Under the pieces are notes generated by a model that saw only the letters and a list, made by a program, of their open reading frames with translations, did not search any database and was not told the origin of the DNA. Shown piece after piece: positions 17,025 to 28,054 of a DNA stretch of 64,000 bases. Origin of the DNA: Thioclava nitratireducens (lineage in GTDB: Bacteria; Pseudomonadota; Alphaproteobacteria; Rhodobacterales; Rhodobacteraceae); contig NZ_CP019437.1 of NCBI RefSeq assembly GCF_001940525.2, positions 842,501 to 906,500 of the forward strand, in the 5' to 3' direction. Position 1 is the first letter of the stretch. Each line of letters starts with the position of its first letter. The translations under genes were made by a program, and so were the position numbers.

Positions 17025-17672
17025 CTACCTCTTCAGGTGCGTCCCGTCCGACAAGAGCGCCTCGTCCATCGGCACGTCCCAGGGCATCGGATAGATCGTG
17101 GGCAGTTGGCAGCCCGCAAACCCGACGCCGATGGTCCGCAGCGGCGTCTCGATCCGTGCCAGCGTCCGGTCGTAATAGCCGCCGCCGTTGCCGAGGCGGT
17201 GAAGGGTCTCGTCGACACCCACGAGCGGCGCGATCACCACGTCCGGGCGTCTGGGTTCGCCAGAAGCCGGCACGAGGATGTTCCAGATGCCGCGCGCCAT
17301 CCGGCAGTCCGGGCTCCAAGTGTGGAATTCCAGCGGCGCATCTTTCGCGGTGACGACGGGCAACAGGATCTGCGTCCCTGCCTCGTGGACCCTGCACATC
17401 CACGGTCGCAGGTCCGGCTCGCCCCTGATCGGCCAGTAGACGGCGACGGTCCGGCCCGCTCGGGGGGCGACGAGCCGGTCGAGACCTTCGATCAGGCAGG
17501 CGGTCGCGCGCTCTCGATCGTCCGCGCACAGGGTGCGTAACTTGAGCAGCCGCGCGCGCTCGGCCCGTCTGAACCGCGCCACGTCGCGGGCGGTCTCGGG
17601 ATCGACGGGGTGTCCGTCGACCAGCAGATGGGCGAAGCAGGCGGGGCTGCCTCCGGCGCTGTCCTCTTCCAT
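17025..17672 (-). CDS. 5-formyltetrahydrofolate cyclo-ligase
   Basis: A 215-residue 5-FCL (YgfA/FthC family). It converts 5-formyl-THF to 5,10-methenyl-THF using ATP. Visible features: a basic RFRRAERARLLKLRT segment, the strand VAVYWPIRGEPDLRPW, and the C-terminal ATP/folate motif RLGNGGGYYDRTLAR with GVGFAGCQLPT after it. The start ATG 17672 precedes MEEDSAGG; the longer frame up to 17765 is not conserved. In many alpha- and gammaproteobacteria the 6S RNA gene lies directly upstream of this gene, and a structured leader is seen here at 17731-17837. Confidence 0.93.
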   Translation of the reverse strand: MEEDSAGGSPACFAHLLVDGHPVDPETARDVARFRRAERARLLKLRTLCADDRERATACLIEGLDRLVAPRAGRTVAVYWPIRGEPDLRPWMCRVHEAGTQILLPVVTAKDAPLEFHTWSPDCRMARGIWNILVPASGEPRRPDVVIAPLVGVDETLHRLGNGGGYYDRTLARIETPLRTIGVGFAGCQLPTIYPMPWDVPMDEALLSDGTHLKR

Positions 17673-17730
17673 CGTCAAGCCATCCCTGCGTGCTGCGCCC
17701 TCGATAGTCGGACCCGCGCGCCGGATTTTC

Positions 17731-17837
17731 AAGCACGCCTCGCGGCGACCGCGCCGGAAGGGCACCGTTCAGACCTGCTGACCACTGGCGACGGGCTTCA
17801 ATTATTCGTGTTCGGCGTTTTTCCGACAGGCACCCTT
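17731..17837 (-). ncRNA. possible 6S RNA (ssrS) or other structured RNA upstream of the cyclo-ligase gene
   Basis: On the minus strand AAGGGTGCCT (17837-17828) can pair with AGGCGTGCTT (17740-17731), 9 of 10 positions counting G-U pairs, enclosing about 87 nt that contain several GC-rich segments. A long closing stem around a partly open interior upstream of a YgfA-type gene is the setting of 6S RNA. The span is shorter than typical 6S RNA (150-190 nt), so the ends may lie outside these coordinates or the assignment may be wrong. Confidence 0.3.
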
Positions 17838-18105
17838 TCGCGATTTCGGTCATAAGGCGTTCGCGAAGGCGATATCGGGACGTTCGGCGAAGGATCGTCG
17901 GCACCTCGTTCGCCTCAAAGTGACCCCCCTTACGAGTTCTCGGTGGCGCGATAGATCGCCGTCAACAAATCCCGACGTGTTGGATTGGCACCGGAAACAG
18001 GCGCTGTCGACGCGCGTGGGGACGTACAGGAACGCAGCTCCCATGCAGGCAAAGATGACCGGAATATCCTCTCAACGGGCTGAATTTTCAGCGAAAGGGC
18101 TTTTG
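17838..18105. other. intergenic region before the autotransporter gene
   Basis: This region should carry the autotransporter promoter on the plus strand and the promoter of the folate gene leader on the minus strand. I see no gene and no clear operator in it. The plus-strand frame is open from 17920, but its first 62 codons look non-coding. Confidence 0.4.
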
Positions 18106-20472
18106 ATGAAAGGCGGATATTTGCTGGCGGCGACGGCTTTGACGTCGCTTGTCGTGACCGCGGCCCATGCGCGGGACCTCAGCGAGCGCATCCGGCTGGC
18201 GGGCCGTGCGACGGTCTCCTACGGGCTGGTGCAGGACCGTCCCGCGGCGCCCGGCGCGGCCGACATCTCTTCGCAGGGAATCGCCGCGAATTCCACTACG
18301 GTGACCGGCTCCAACAGCATGCTGCTTCTCTTGGGTCTCGGTGCGGTGGGGCTGGCCGCGGCTGCGGGGGCGGGCGGCGGAGGTTCCTCGGGTTCTTCGG
18401 GCGCGAGCGACACACAGCCGCCATCGCCGGGCATTGCGCCGCGTCTTGGCACCGGCGGCAGCGTCAGCAGCTTCGAGACCAAGGAATATTACGCGAGCGG
18501 CGGTCTCGCTCAGACCGAGGCGGCGTATCGTTATGCTGAAGGGGCCTACGGGTTTGGCACACTCGTGTCGGTCTACGACACCGGGACGGATGTGACCCAT
18601 CCCGATCTCGCCGACAATATCGATGGTGCCCTCTCCTACAGCTATTTCGAAAACAGTTCCGATGTCACCGACACGGACGGGCACGGCACGCACGTGGCCG
18701 GGATCATCGCCGGTGTGCAGAACGGGCAGGGGATCGAGGGGATCGCTTGGGGGTCCACGCTTATGATCCTGAAAGGCGTCGGAGGCTCGGTGCCTGCGGG
18801 CAGCTATGCGGATGCGATCACGCGGTCGGTCAAGGCCGGGGCCGCCTCGATGAACAACAGCTGGTCCTATGTGGACAGCACGGACAAGACGCTTACGATC
18901 GACCAGTTTTCGAGCGCCGACCAGATCCGTCTGCAGCTCGGGTCGGCCACGATCGACGCGCTCGATGCAGCCGCGAAAGCGGGCATGGTCAGCGTGTTCG
19001 CTGCGGGTAACGACGGCGGCGCCAATCCCAGCGTGATGGCCGGCCTGCCGGAATACTTCCCGGAAATGGACGGCTCGATCCTCGGCGTCGTGGCCGTCGA
19101 CAGCAACCATCAGATCGCGAGCTTTTCCAACCGCTGCGGCGAGGCGATGAATTACTGCCTCGCGGCGCCGGGCGTGAACATCCTCTCGACCTATCCGAGC
19201 GATCTCGGCGGCGATTACGCCTACATGAGCGGGACTTCCATGGCGACGCCCTATGTCACCGGCGCGGTCGCGGTGCTCAAGAGCGAATTCCCCGAGCTGA
19301 CAGGTCAGCAAATCGTGCAGATCCTCGAGACCAGCGCGACCGATCTCGGCGCGGTCGGCATCGACCCGGTTTATGGCTGGGGAGAGCTCAATCTGCGGCA
19401 GGCACAGGCACCTGCCGGGACGCTGAAGGTCGAGACGACCAGCTCTCTCGACGGCCCCTCCGTGCCCGCCGCCCTAAGCGCGATCAGCGCAAGCCGCGGC
19501 GTGGCCGGGGCCCTGCGCGCGACGCTCTCCAACCAGCGAATGATCGTCACCGATGCCTTTGATCGGGGCTATCATGTGCCGACCAGCAGCTTCGTGGCGG
19601 ATTACGCGGATGCCAGCGCCGCCCGAGCCGCGACGGAAGCCTTTGCGATGGGACGGACGGATGCGATCAATCTGAGCGCGGGCACCGGCACCTTGTCACT
19701 GTCGCGCGGCGACGGTTCCGCGATTGCCGGAACAGGCTGGGTCGACAGCGCCGCGATGGCCGCGCCATACCTGAAATCTTTCGATGCCACATCCGCGCTG
19801 CATTACGAAATCGGCCTCGGCGACGGGCTGTCGGCGTCGATTTCGCAGGCAGGCGGCGGGGCTGGAGATATCACCTCGCATTACATCGCCGGCTCGCTCA
19901 GTGCCCGGTTTGGCACCGGCGAGCTCTCGATGACCGTCGGCAGCCTGCATGAAGACGGCGGCTTCCTGGGAACCTCGGTGGGCGGCGCGTTCGGTGGCGG
20001 CCTGTCCAGCGATACCCGCTTCGTTCAGCTCGGCATGAACGTCGCCCTCGGTGACGGCACCTCTCTCGCGTTCACCGCGGCCAATGGCAGTTCGAACTTC
20101 TCCGGAGACGGTTTGCTTCGCTCTGGCAGCGGGCTGCACTCGAACGCCTATGCCGTGGGCCTGAGCAAGACAGGGTTTCTGTCCGGCGATGATCGTGTCT
20201 CCATCGGGATTTCGACGCCCATCTCGCTTGCCTCGGGCAAGATGACGATGAGCGTGCCGACCGCCGTCGGGGCCGCCGTCGGAAACACGCGCTCCGACAA
20301 GGTGGTGATGACGACCTCCTCGGTGAATATCGAAAGCGCAGCACCTCAGCCCGACCTTCAGTTCGGCTATTCGCGCACGGCGGGGATCGGTCGTCTCGGC
20401 GCGGGGCTTGTCTACGAACCCGGGAAGCGTTCCGCGATGGGGGTTTCGCTGGGATGGACGGCGCGCTTTTGA
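18106..20472 (+). CDS. subtilisin-like (S8) serine protease autotransporter
   Basis: A 788-residue secreted protein. Residues 1-24 form a signal peptide (KGGYLLAATALTSLVVTAAHA). A glycine/serine-rich hydrophobic stretch (about 68-100) precedes the protease domain. The catalytic triad is intact: Asp158 in VSVYDTGTD, His193 in DGHGTHVAG and Ser378 in GTSMATPY. The oxyanion Asn is in FAAGNDGG. The last 280 residues alternate polar and hydrophobic positions, contain many Gly, and end in an aromatic residue (GWTARF), as outer-membrane beta-barrels do. I infer a type V autotransporter with a surface protease. The start ATG 18106 has AAAGGG upstream. The gene stands alone and ends 90 bp before the TPP riboswitch. 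Confidence 0.88.
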   Translation: MKGGYLLAATALTSLVVTAAHARDLSERIRLAGRATVSYGLVQDRPAAPGAADISSQGIAANSTTVTGSNSMLLLLGLGAVGLAAAAGAGGGGSSGSSGASDTQPPSPGIAPRLGTGGSVSSFETKEYYASGGLAQTEAAYRYAEGAYGFGTLVSVYDTGTDVTHPDLADNIDGALSYSYFENSSDVTDTDGHGTHVAGIIAGVQNGQGIEGIAWGSTLMILKGVGGSVPAGSYADAITRSVKAGAASMNNSWSYVDSTDKTLTIDQFSSADQIRLQLGSATIDALDAAAKAGMVSVFAAGNDGGANPSVMAGLPEYFPEMDGSILGVVAVDSNHQIASFSNRCGEAMNYCLAAPGVNILSTYPSDLGGDYAYMSGTSMATPYVTGAVAVLKSEFPELTGQQIVQILETSATDLGAVGIDPVYGWGELNLRQAQAPAGTLKVETTSSLDGPSVPAALSAISASRGVAGALRATLSNQRMIVTDAFDRGYHVPTSSFVADYADASAARAATEAFAMGRTDAINLSAGTGTLSLSRGDGSAIAGTGWVDSAAMAAPYLKSFDATSALHYEIGLGDGLSASISQAGGGAGDITSHYIAGSLSARFGTGELSMTVGSLHEDGGFLGTSVGGAFGGGLSSDTRFVQLGMNVALGDGTSLAFTAANGSSNFSGDGLLRSGSGLHSNAYAVGLSKTGFLSGDDRVSIGISTPISLASGKMTMSVPTAVGAAVGNTRSDKVVMTTSSVNIESAAPQPDLQFGYSRTAGIGRLGAGLVYEPGKRSAMGVSLGWTARF

Positions 20473-20561
20473 ACCGCTGACGCCGGGCGCGCCGATCACG
20501 ACCGCCGGATGCCACGCGGACGCGCCTTGCCAGGTTCGCACTTCGCTCCTACAACAGGATC

Positions 20562-20662
20562 ACGCAGGGGAGTCCCGCTTAGGGGACTGAGAGGCTGACA
20601 GGGTGAAAACCCGGTGACGCGACCCTTTGAACCTGACCCAGTTGATACTGGCGTAGGAAGCT
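20562..20662 (+). promoter_or_regulatory. TPP riboswitch (THI element)
   Basis: The conserved thi-box segments are present in order: GGGGAGTCCC stem, CTGAGAGGCTGA, and CCCTTTGAACCTGACCCAG followed by TGATACTGGCGTAGGAAGC. The extra P3a stem (CAGGGTGAAAACCCGGTG) is also visible. It senses thiamine pyrophosphate and lies 129 bp before thiC, the first gene of the thiamine operon. Confidence 0.97.
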
Positions 20663-20664
20663 AG

Positions 20665-23552
<2,888 letters not shown>

Positions 23553-23719
23553 GATTGCCGCGCAGGACCTCGCAGCCGCGCTGGCGGAGCTGGGCTTTGC
23601 CAATCCCGCCATCGCCACCGCGCTGAACGGACAGTTCGTGCCCCGGGCCAACCGCGCGGACACGCGGCTTGCCGAGGGCGACCGGCTCGAAGTGCTCGCG
23701 CCGATGCAGGGGGGCTGAG

Positions 23720-24487
23720 ATGAAACTCTATGACACCGAACTCACCTCGGCGCTGCTTCTGGGCACGGCGCAATATCTCTCGCCCGCGATCCTGTGCGAG
23801 GCGATCCGCGCCAGCGGCTGCGAGGTCATCACCGTAAGCCTGCGCCGCGAGGCCACGGACGGCGCGGGCACGCAGTTCTGGGACATGCTGCGCGAGACCG
23901 GGATGCGGGTGCTGCCCAACACCGCAGGTTGCCATTCCGCGCAGGAGGCCGTCACCACCGCGCGGATGGCGCGCGAGGTCTTCGGCACCGATTGGATCAA
24001 GCTGGAGGTGATCGGCCATGCCGACACGCTGCAACCCGATGTCTTCGCGCTCGTCGAGGCGGCGGGGGCCCTCGCGCGCGATGGCTTCAAGGTCTTTCCC
24101 TACACGACCGACGATCTGATCGTCGGAGAGCGGCTGCTGGAGGCCGGCTGCGAGGTGCTGATGCCATGGGGCGCGCCGATCGGCTCGGGGCAGGGGCTGC
24201 GCAACCCCGATGCGCTGCGCGCGATGCGGGCGCATTTCCCGACCGTGCCGCTGATCGTCGATGCGGGGGTCGGGCGGCCCTCGGATGCGGCGCAGGCAAT
24301 GGAGCTGGGGATGGACGGGGTGCTCTTGAACACCGCCGTGGCGAAGGCTGGCGACCCGGTTGGTATGGCACGCGCGATGGCGCTCGCGGTGCAGGCGGGC
24401 CGCGCGGGGCATCTTGCCGATCCGATGGAGCGGCGCGACATGGCCGTGCCCTCGACCCCGGTTCTGGGGCTGGCGGAGTTGATGTGA
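23720..24487 (+). CDS. thiG: thiazole synthase ThiG
   Basis: A 255-residue TIM-barrel enzyme that forms the thiazole phosphate from deoxyxylulose phosphate, dehydroglycine and ThiS thiocarboxylate. The Schiff-base lysine is in DWIKLEVIG near residue 96. Phosphate-binding loops are visible in [13 protein letters not shown] and [18 protein letters not shown], and [14 protein letters not shown] is typical. ATG 23720 follows the thiS stop by 1 bp; the last codons overlap the thiE start. Confidence 0.97.
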   Translation: MKLYDTELTSALLLGTAQYLSPAILCEAIRASGCEVITVSLRREATDGAGTQFWDMLRETGMRVLPNTAGCHSAQEAVTTARMAREVFGTDWIKLEVIGHADTLQPDVFALVEAAGALARDGFKVFPYTTDDLIVGERLLEAGCEVLMPWGAPIGSGQGLRNPDALRAMRAHFPTVPLIVDAGVGRPSDAAQAMELGMDGVLLNTAVAKAGDPVGMARAMALAVQAGRAGHLADPMERRDMAVPSTPVLGLAELM

Positions 24488-25080
24488 TGGAGCGGTTCTA
24501 CCTGATCACCTCGAATGTCGCGCAGCTGGAGCGTCTGGTGCCGCAGGGCGTCCGGCTGGTGCAGCTGCGGCTCAAGGACGTCCCGCCCGCCGAGACCCGC
24601 CGCCAGATCGCGCGGGCGCGGGATGTCTGCGCCCGCCACGGCGCGCAGCTTGTTGTGAACGACTATTGGCAAGAGGCGCTCGACCTACGCTGCAGCTTCG
24701 TCCATCTCGGGCAGGAGGACATGGACATGGCGGACTTGCCCGCGCTGCGCCGCGCCGGGATACGCTTTGGCCTGTCGACCCATGACGAGGCGGAGCTGGA
24801 CCGGGCGCTCGGGCAGGACCCTGCCTATGTGGCCCTCGGACCAGTCTATCCGACGAAGCTGAAGAAGATGAAATGGGCGCCGCAGGGGCTGGAGCGTGTG
24901 ACCCGCTGGAAGGCCCATGCGGGGGACGTGCCGATCGTCGCGATCGGGGGGCTGACGCCAGAGCGCGCGCCCGGTGTGCTTGCGGCTGGCGCCGATAGTC
25001 TTGCCGTCGTGACCGACATCCAGCAGGCGCCCGACCCGGAGGCGCGCGTGCGCGCGTGGCTGAGGGTCTGCGCACCATGA
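24487..25080 (+). CDS. thiE: thiamine phosphate synthase ThiE
   Basis: A 197-residue TIM-barrel protein that joins the pyrimidine diphosphate and thiazole phosphate to thiamine phosphate. Family motifs: VQLRLKD with the substrate lysine, VVNDYW, FVHLGQEDMD and YVALGPVYPTK. It starts in the TGATG junction with thiG and its end overlaps thiF by ATGA. The YPTK motif and the short length place it in the alphaproteobacterial ThiE group. Confidence 0.94.
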   Translation: MERFYLITSNVAQLERLVPQGVRLVQLRLKDVPPAETRRQIARARDVCARHGAQLVVNDYWQEALDLRCSFVHLGQEDMDMADLPALRRAGIRFGLSTHDEAELDRALGQDPAYVALGPVYPTKLKKMKWAPQGLERVTRWKAHAGDVPIVAIGGLTPERAPGVLAAGADSLAVVTDIQQAPDPEARVRAWLRVCAP

Positions 25081-26045
25081 GCCGCTATGCCCGCCAGATG
25101 ATCCTGCCCGAGATCGGCGCGGCGGGGCAGGCGAAGCTAACTGCCGCGCATGTTGCCGTCATCGGGGCCGGGGGCTTGGGCTGTCCGGTGCTGCAATATC
25201 TCGTCGGGGCGGGCGTGGGACGGCTGACGATCTTCGATCCCGATCGGGTCGAGGAAAGCAACCTGCACCGCCAGCCGCTCTATCGGATGGCCGATCTCGG
25301 ACGCCCCAAGGTCGAAGCCGCGCGCGACGCGCTGCGCGCCCTCAACCCGCAGATCGCGGTCGAGGCGCGCGCTACCGCGCTCGGGCCGCAAAGGGCAGAG
25401 AAGATCGCGGCGGAGGCAGATCTGGTGATCGATGCCGCCGATAGTTTCGCGGTGTCCTACATCCTTTCCGATGCTTGCCTGAGGGCGCGGACCCCGCTGA
25501 TCTCCGCGAGCGTTCTGGGCCAGACCGGCTATGTCGGCGGCTTTTGCGGTGAGGCACCCTCGCTGCGCGCGGTCTTCCCGGACCTTCCCGCTTCCGGCGC
25601 GAGCTGTGCCACCGCGGGCGTGCTGGGCCCGGTGGTTGGTGTGATTGGCTCGCTGCAGGCGCAGATCGCGCTGCGCGTGCTCCTCGGGACCGACGCGCCC
25701 GCCTTGGGCCGGATGCTCACCGCCGATCTGGCGGAGCTTTGCTTCGGCGGGTTCAGCTTTCTCGGCACGCCCGAGCCGGAAAGGCCGCTGCGGTTTGTGT
25801 CGGCCGAAATGCTGTGTGCAGGCGATCTTGTGATCGACCTGCGCGGTGAAGACGAAGCGCGCTCGCCGATTTCCGCCGGGGCCGTCAGGCTGCCCGGTTC
25901 GGAACTGACGGCGCTGGAGCCCGCCTCCGGTCAGCGGGTCGTTCTGTGCTGCGCCTCGGGCCTTCGGGCGTGGCGGGCCGCGCGCGATCTTCAAGAACGC
26001 GGTTTCGAAGCGCTCGCCTTGCTTGCCGCCAAGGCGGATGGGTGA
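25077..26045 (+). CDS. thiF: ThiF/MoeB-type adenylyltransferase with C-terminal rhodanese-like domain
   Basis: A 322-residue E1-like enzyme. The ATP-binding motif is VIGAGGLGCPVLQYLVGAGVG near residues 26-46, followed by DPDRVEESNLHRQ with the Arg and Asp of the active site. Residues about 245-315 resemble a rhodanese domain (VIDLRGEDEA and CCASGLRAWRAA), which may relay sulfur. Zinc-binding cysteine pairs of MoeB proteins are not clearly present. In this operon the natural substrate is ThiS; a second role with MoaD is possible, as in many bacteria with a single such enzyme. ATG 25077 overlaps the thiE stop. Confidence 0.92.
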   Translation: MSRYARQMILPEIGAAGQAKLTAAHVAVIGAGGLGCPVLQYLVGAGVGRLTIFDPDRVEESNLHRQPLYRMADLGRPKVEAARDALRALNPQIAVEARATALGPQRAEKIAAEADLVIDAADSFAVSYILSDACLRARTPLISASVLGQTGYVGGFCGEAPSLRAVFPDLPASGASCATAGVLGPVVGVIGSLQAQIALRVLLGTDAPALGRMLTADLAELCFGGFSFLGTPEPERPLRFVSAEMLCAGDLVIDLRGEDEARSPISAGAVRLPGSELTALEPASGQRVVLCCASGLRAWRAARDLQERGFEALALLAAKADG

Positions 26046-26071
26046 TGCAGCGCCGGAGGTTTCCGCGTCGA

Positions 26072-26090
26072 GGCCGCGTGCGGCGCGGCC
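26072..26090. terminator. hairpin between convergent thiF and bioR genes
   Basis: A 7-bp stem GGCCGCG and CGCGGCC with a 5-nt loop lies in the 48-bp gap between the two convergent genes. It lacks a T-run; it could serve both strands as an RNA end. Confidence 0.4.
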
Positions 26091-26093
26091 GGT

Positions 26094-26696
26094 TCAGTTC
26101 AGCCGCTGCAGATGGCGCGTCAGAATTGCGGCGGCGGACTTGGCGTCCTGACGCCGGATCGCGCTCATGATGCCGTGGTGATCCTTGTCGATGCGCGGGC
26201 GCCAGCGCGCGCGGTAATGGACGAGGATATAGCGGGCCGCGAGGTTCTGCATGTTCTCGACCGTTTCCAGCAGGCGCGGCATCTCGCAAGCCTCGTAGAT
26301 CTTGATGTGGAACGCGCGATTCTGCTCTTCCCAGTCGTAGATGTTGGAGGCCTGATCGCAGGCCTGACGCAGCTCGTCTGCCTGTTGCACCTGTGCGGGC
26401 GTCAGGTTGGGCACCGAGTGCAGAAGCGTGAGCGGTTCGAGCGCCAGACGCATGAGTTTCAGCTCGCGCTGCGCCAGCGGATCCAGCGGCGCGACGTGAA
26501 CCCCCTTGTTGGGCCGGGACACCACCAGCCCGCGCGCGGACAGCTTGAGCAGGGCTTCGCGGACCGGCACATGGCTCACGTTGAACTCTGCGGCGACATA
26601 ATCCTGCCGGAGACGTTCGCCCGCGATCAATTCGCCGCGAATGATGCGGCGGGCCAGTTCGTCGGCGATCAGGTCGGGGGTGGGCGCGGCAGGAAT
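26094..26696 (-). CDS. bioR: GntR family regulator, probable biotin repressor BioR
   Basis: A GntR-type regulator of about 200 residues: winged helix with LIADELARRIIRGELIAGER, then YVAAEFNVSHVPVREALLKL as recognition helix and a wing ending NKGVHVAPLD; a helical FCD domain follows with AFHIKIYEACEMPRLLE. It lies right after bioC, and an exact BioR box (TTATCTATAA) precedes bioB, so I assign BioR, the alphaproteobacterial biotin regulator. The start is a problem. The first TTG/ATG/GTG in frame is TTG 26630, which would cut off the first helix; the frame is open only back to 26708 and offers just ATT 26696 or CTG 26672. I give ATT 26696 provisionally. Confidence 0.75.
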   Translation of the reverse strand: MPAAPTPDLIADELARRIIRGELIAGERLRQDYVAAEFNVSHVPVREALLKLSARGLVVSRPNKGVHVAPLDPLAQRELKLMRLALEPLTLLHSVPNLTPAQVQQADELRQACDQASNIYDWEEQNRAFHIKIYEACEMPRLLETVENMQNLAARYILVHYRARWRPRIDKDHHGIMSAIRRQDAKSAAAILTRHLQRLN

Positions 26697-26732
26697 GGTC
26701 TCGGACTTTCAAGGGGGCGTGTGGGCCGAAGG

Positions 26733-27461
26733 TCAGGGCATGCGGGCAATACAGCAGGACGGATGGTAGGTCAAAGTCAGAGCGCCGTCTCGGTCCATCC
26801 GCTTCATCAGGTGGCGCAGGCGCGGCGCCGACAGTTGCCCGCCCATCAGCCCGTTGACCCCGGTCGCGCGAAGATGGCCGAACAGGGCCCGCGCATCGGG
26901 GAAATCCAGACGGATGGTCTCGTCCCACGCGGCGATCACCTCCATGTGCCGGGGCATGTCGTGGCACAGTCCGTCCGCGTCACGATAGGAGGGGGCACCC
27001 GCGGCAAGCCCCAGCCGTGCGAGTTCCGGGAAATTCCCGGGACCGAAACTGGTGACGGCGAGAAGCCCGCCGGGGACGAGGGTGTCGGACGCCCTGCGAA
27101 GGAGTTCACGCGGCGCGGTCAGCCATTGCAGCATCGACGTCGAGGCGACCAGATCGAGGCGATCCGGCAAATCGATTTCGGTCGCATCCCCCCCGAGGGC
27201 GTGGACGCGGGTCCGCTCTGGCCAGTGCAGATCGGGCAGCGGCGCTGCGAGGTCGTTGAGCCAGATCTCCCGTGGCTCCAGCTGCAGAAGGTGGCGCGTC
27301 AGAAGGCCGGTGCCATGGCCAAGCTCGATAACCCGCGCCCCGCGTTGAATCATCGGGGTCAGGCGTTCGCTCAGCCGTGCCGCGATCCGGGCCTGAACCG
27401 AGGCTGCCCCGTCATAGCTTGCCAAATGGCGCGAGAAGGCTGCGGCGATACGCTCTTTCAT
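26733..27461 (-). CDS. bioC: malonyl-ACP O-methyltransferase BioC
   Basis: A 242-residue SAM-dependent methyltransferase. The SAM motif is VIELGHGTGLLTRHLL near residues 44-59, with the acidic NDLAAP and the GGDATEIDLP segments after it, and the family block STSMLQWLT. BioC methylates malonyl-ACP so that the fatty acid machinery can build the pimeloyl chain. It is the last gene of bioB-F-D-A-G-C and its ATG overlaps the bioG stop. Pairing with BioG, which removes the methyl group, gives a complete pimeloyl-ACP route. Confidence 0.93.
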   Translation of the reverse strand: MKERIAAAFSRHLASYDGAASVQARIAARLSERLTPMIQRGARVIELGHGTGLLTRHLLQLEPREIWLNDLAAPLPDLHWPERTRVHALGGDATEIDLPDRLDLVASTSMLQWLTAPRELLRRASDTLVPGGLLAVTSFGPGNFPELARLGLAAGAPSYRDADGLCHDMPRHMEVIAAWDETIRLDFPDARALFGHLRATGVNGLMGGQLSAPRLRHLMKRMDRDGALTLTYHPSCCIARMP

Positions 27462-28054
27462 CCGATGATCTCCTGCCAGTTCCGCCAGTGGGCGAACGGG
27501 AAATGGCCCGTGTCGACCCAGTCGATCGGCTGGCCTGGCCAGGCAGCGGTCATCGCGTCGGCGGGGAAGATGCGATCCTTGCGCGCCGCGATGATCCGGT
27601 CGAACGCGCCGACCGGCGCCGGGGGCCGAGCCCTGAGCGCGCGCAGCTCGTCGCCCAATGCGGCAAGGTCGGGCGCCTGCGGTTGCGGCAGCCCCGCGCG
27701 GCGCGCGAAGCGGGCAAGGCTCTGGCGGTCAAGGCCGGCGAGGGTGCCGTCATAAATGTCCGCGCCGATGGTGCGGCGTGGGTCGGTCGCGCCGCAGATC
27801 GCGATGGCACGCTCGGGGCGCAGACCACCCAGATGCCGCGCCGCCACTGCCACCCCCATCGAATAGGCGACGAGCGTGATCCGGTCATGCCTCTCTATCC
27901 ATGCGGGATCGAAGGTTTCGTTACGGTAATCGCTCAGGATCAACAGGTCACTGTCGCCTGCCAGAAGTTCGATCTCGGCGGTCTCAGTGGCCCAGCCGGA
28001 ATAGAACATCACCAGATGCGGATGCCCCCGCTGCCTGATCCAACGCGCCCGCAT
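27458..28054 (-). CDS. bioG: pimeloyl-ACP methyl ester esterase BioG
   Basis: A 198-residue alpha/beta hydrolase of the BioG (DUF452) type, an alternative to BioH. The nucleophile Ser is in LVAYSMGVAVA; the acid is likely in IIAARKDRIFP and the catalytic His in DTGHFPFAHW near the C-terminus. It cleaves the methyl ester of pimeloyl-ACP to stop chain extension. ATG 28054 shares one base with the bioA stop, and its stop overlaps the bioC start by ATGA. Confidence 0.92.
   Translation of the reverse strand: MRARWIRQRGHPHLVMFYSGWATETAEIELLAGDSDLLILSDYRNETFDPAWIERHDRITLVAYSMGVAVAARHLGGLRPERAIAICGATDPRRTIGADIYDGTLAGLDRQSLARFARRAGLPQPQAPDLAALGDELRALRARPPAPVGAFDRIIAARKDRIFPADAMTAAWPGQPIDWVDTGHFPFAHWRNWQEIIG

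Noticed and set aside
25885..26967. 360-codon minus-strand frame over thiF, bioR and bioC ends
   Set aside because: Arg/Pro/Ala-rich shadow in the wrong frame.
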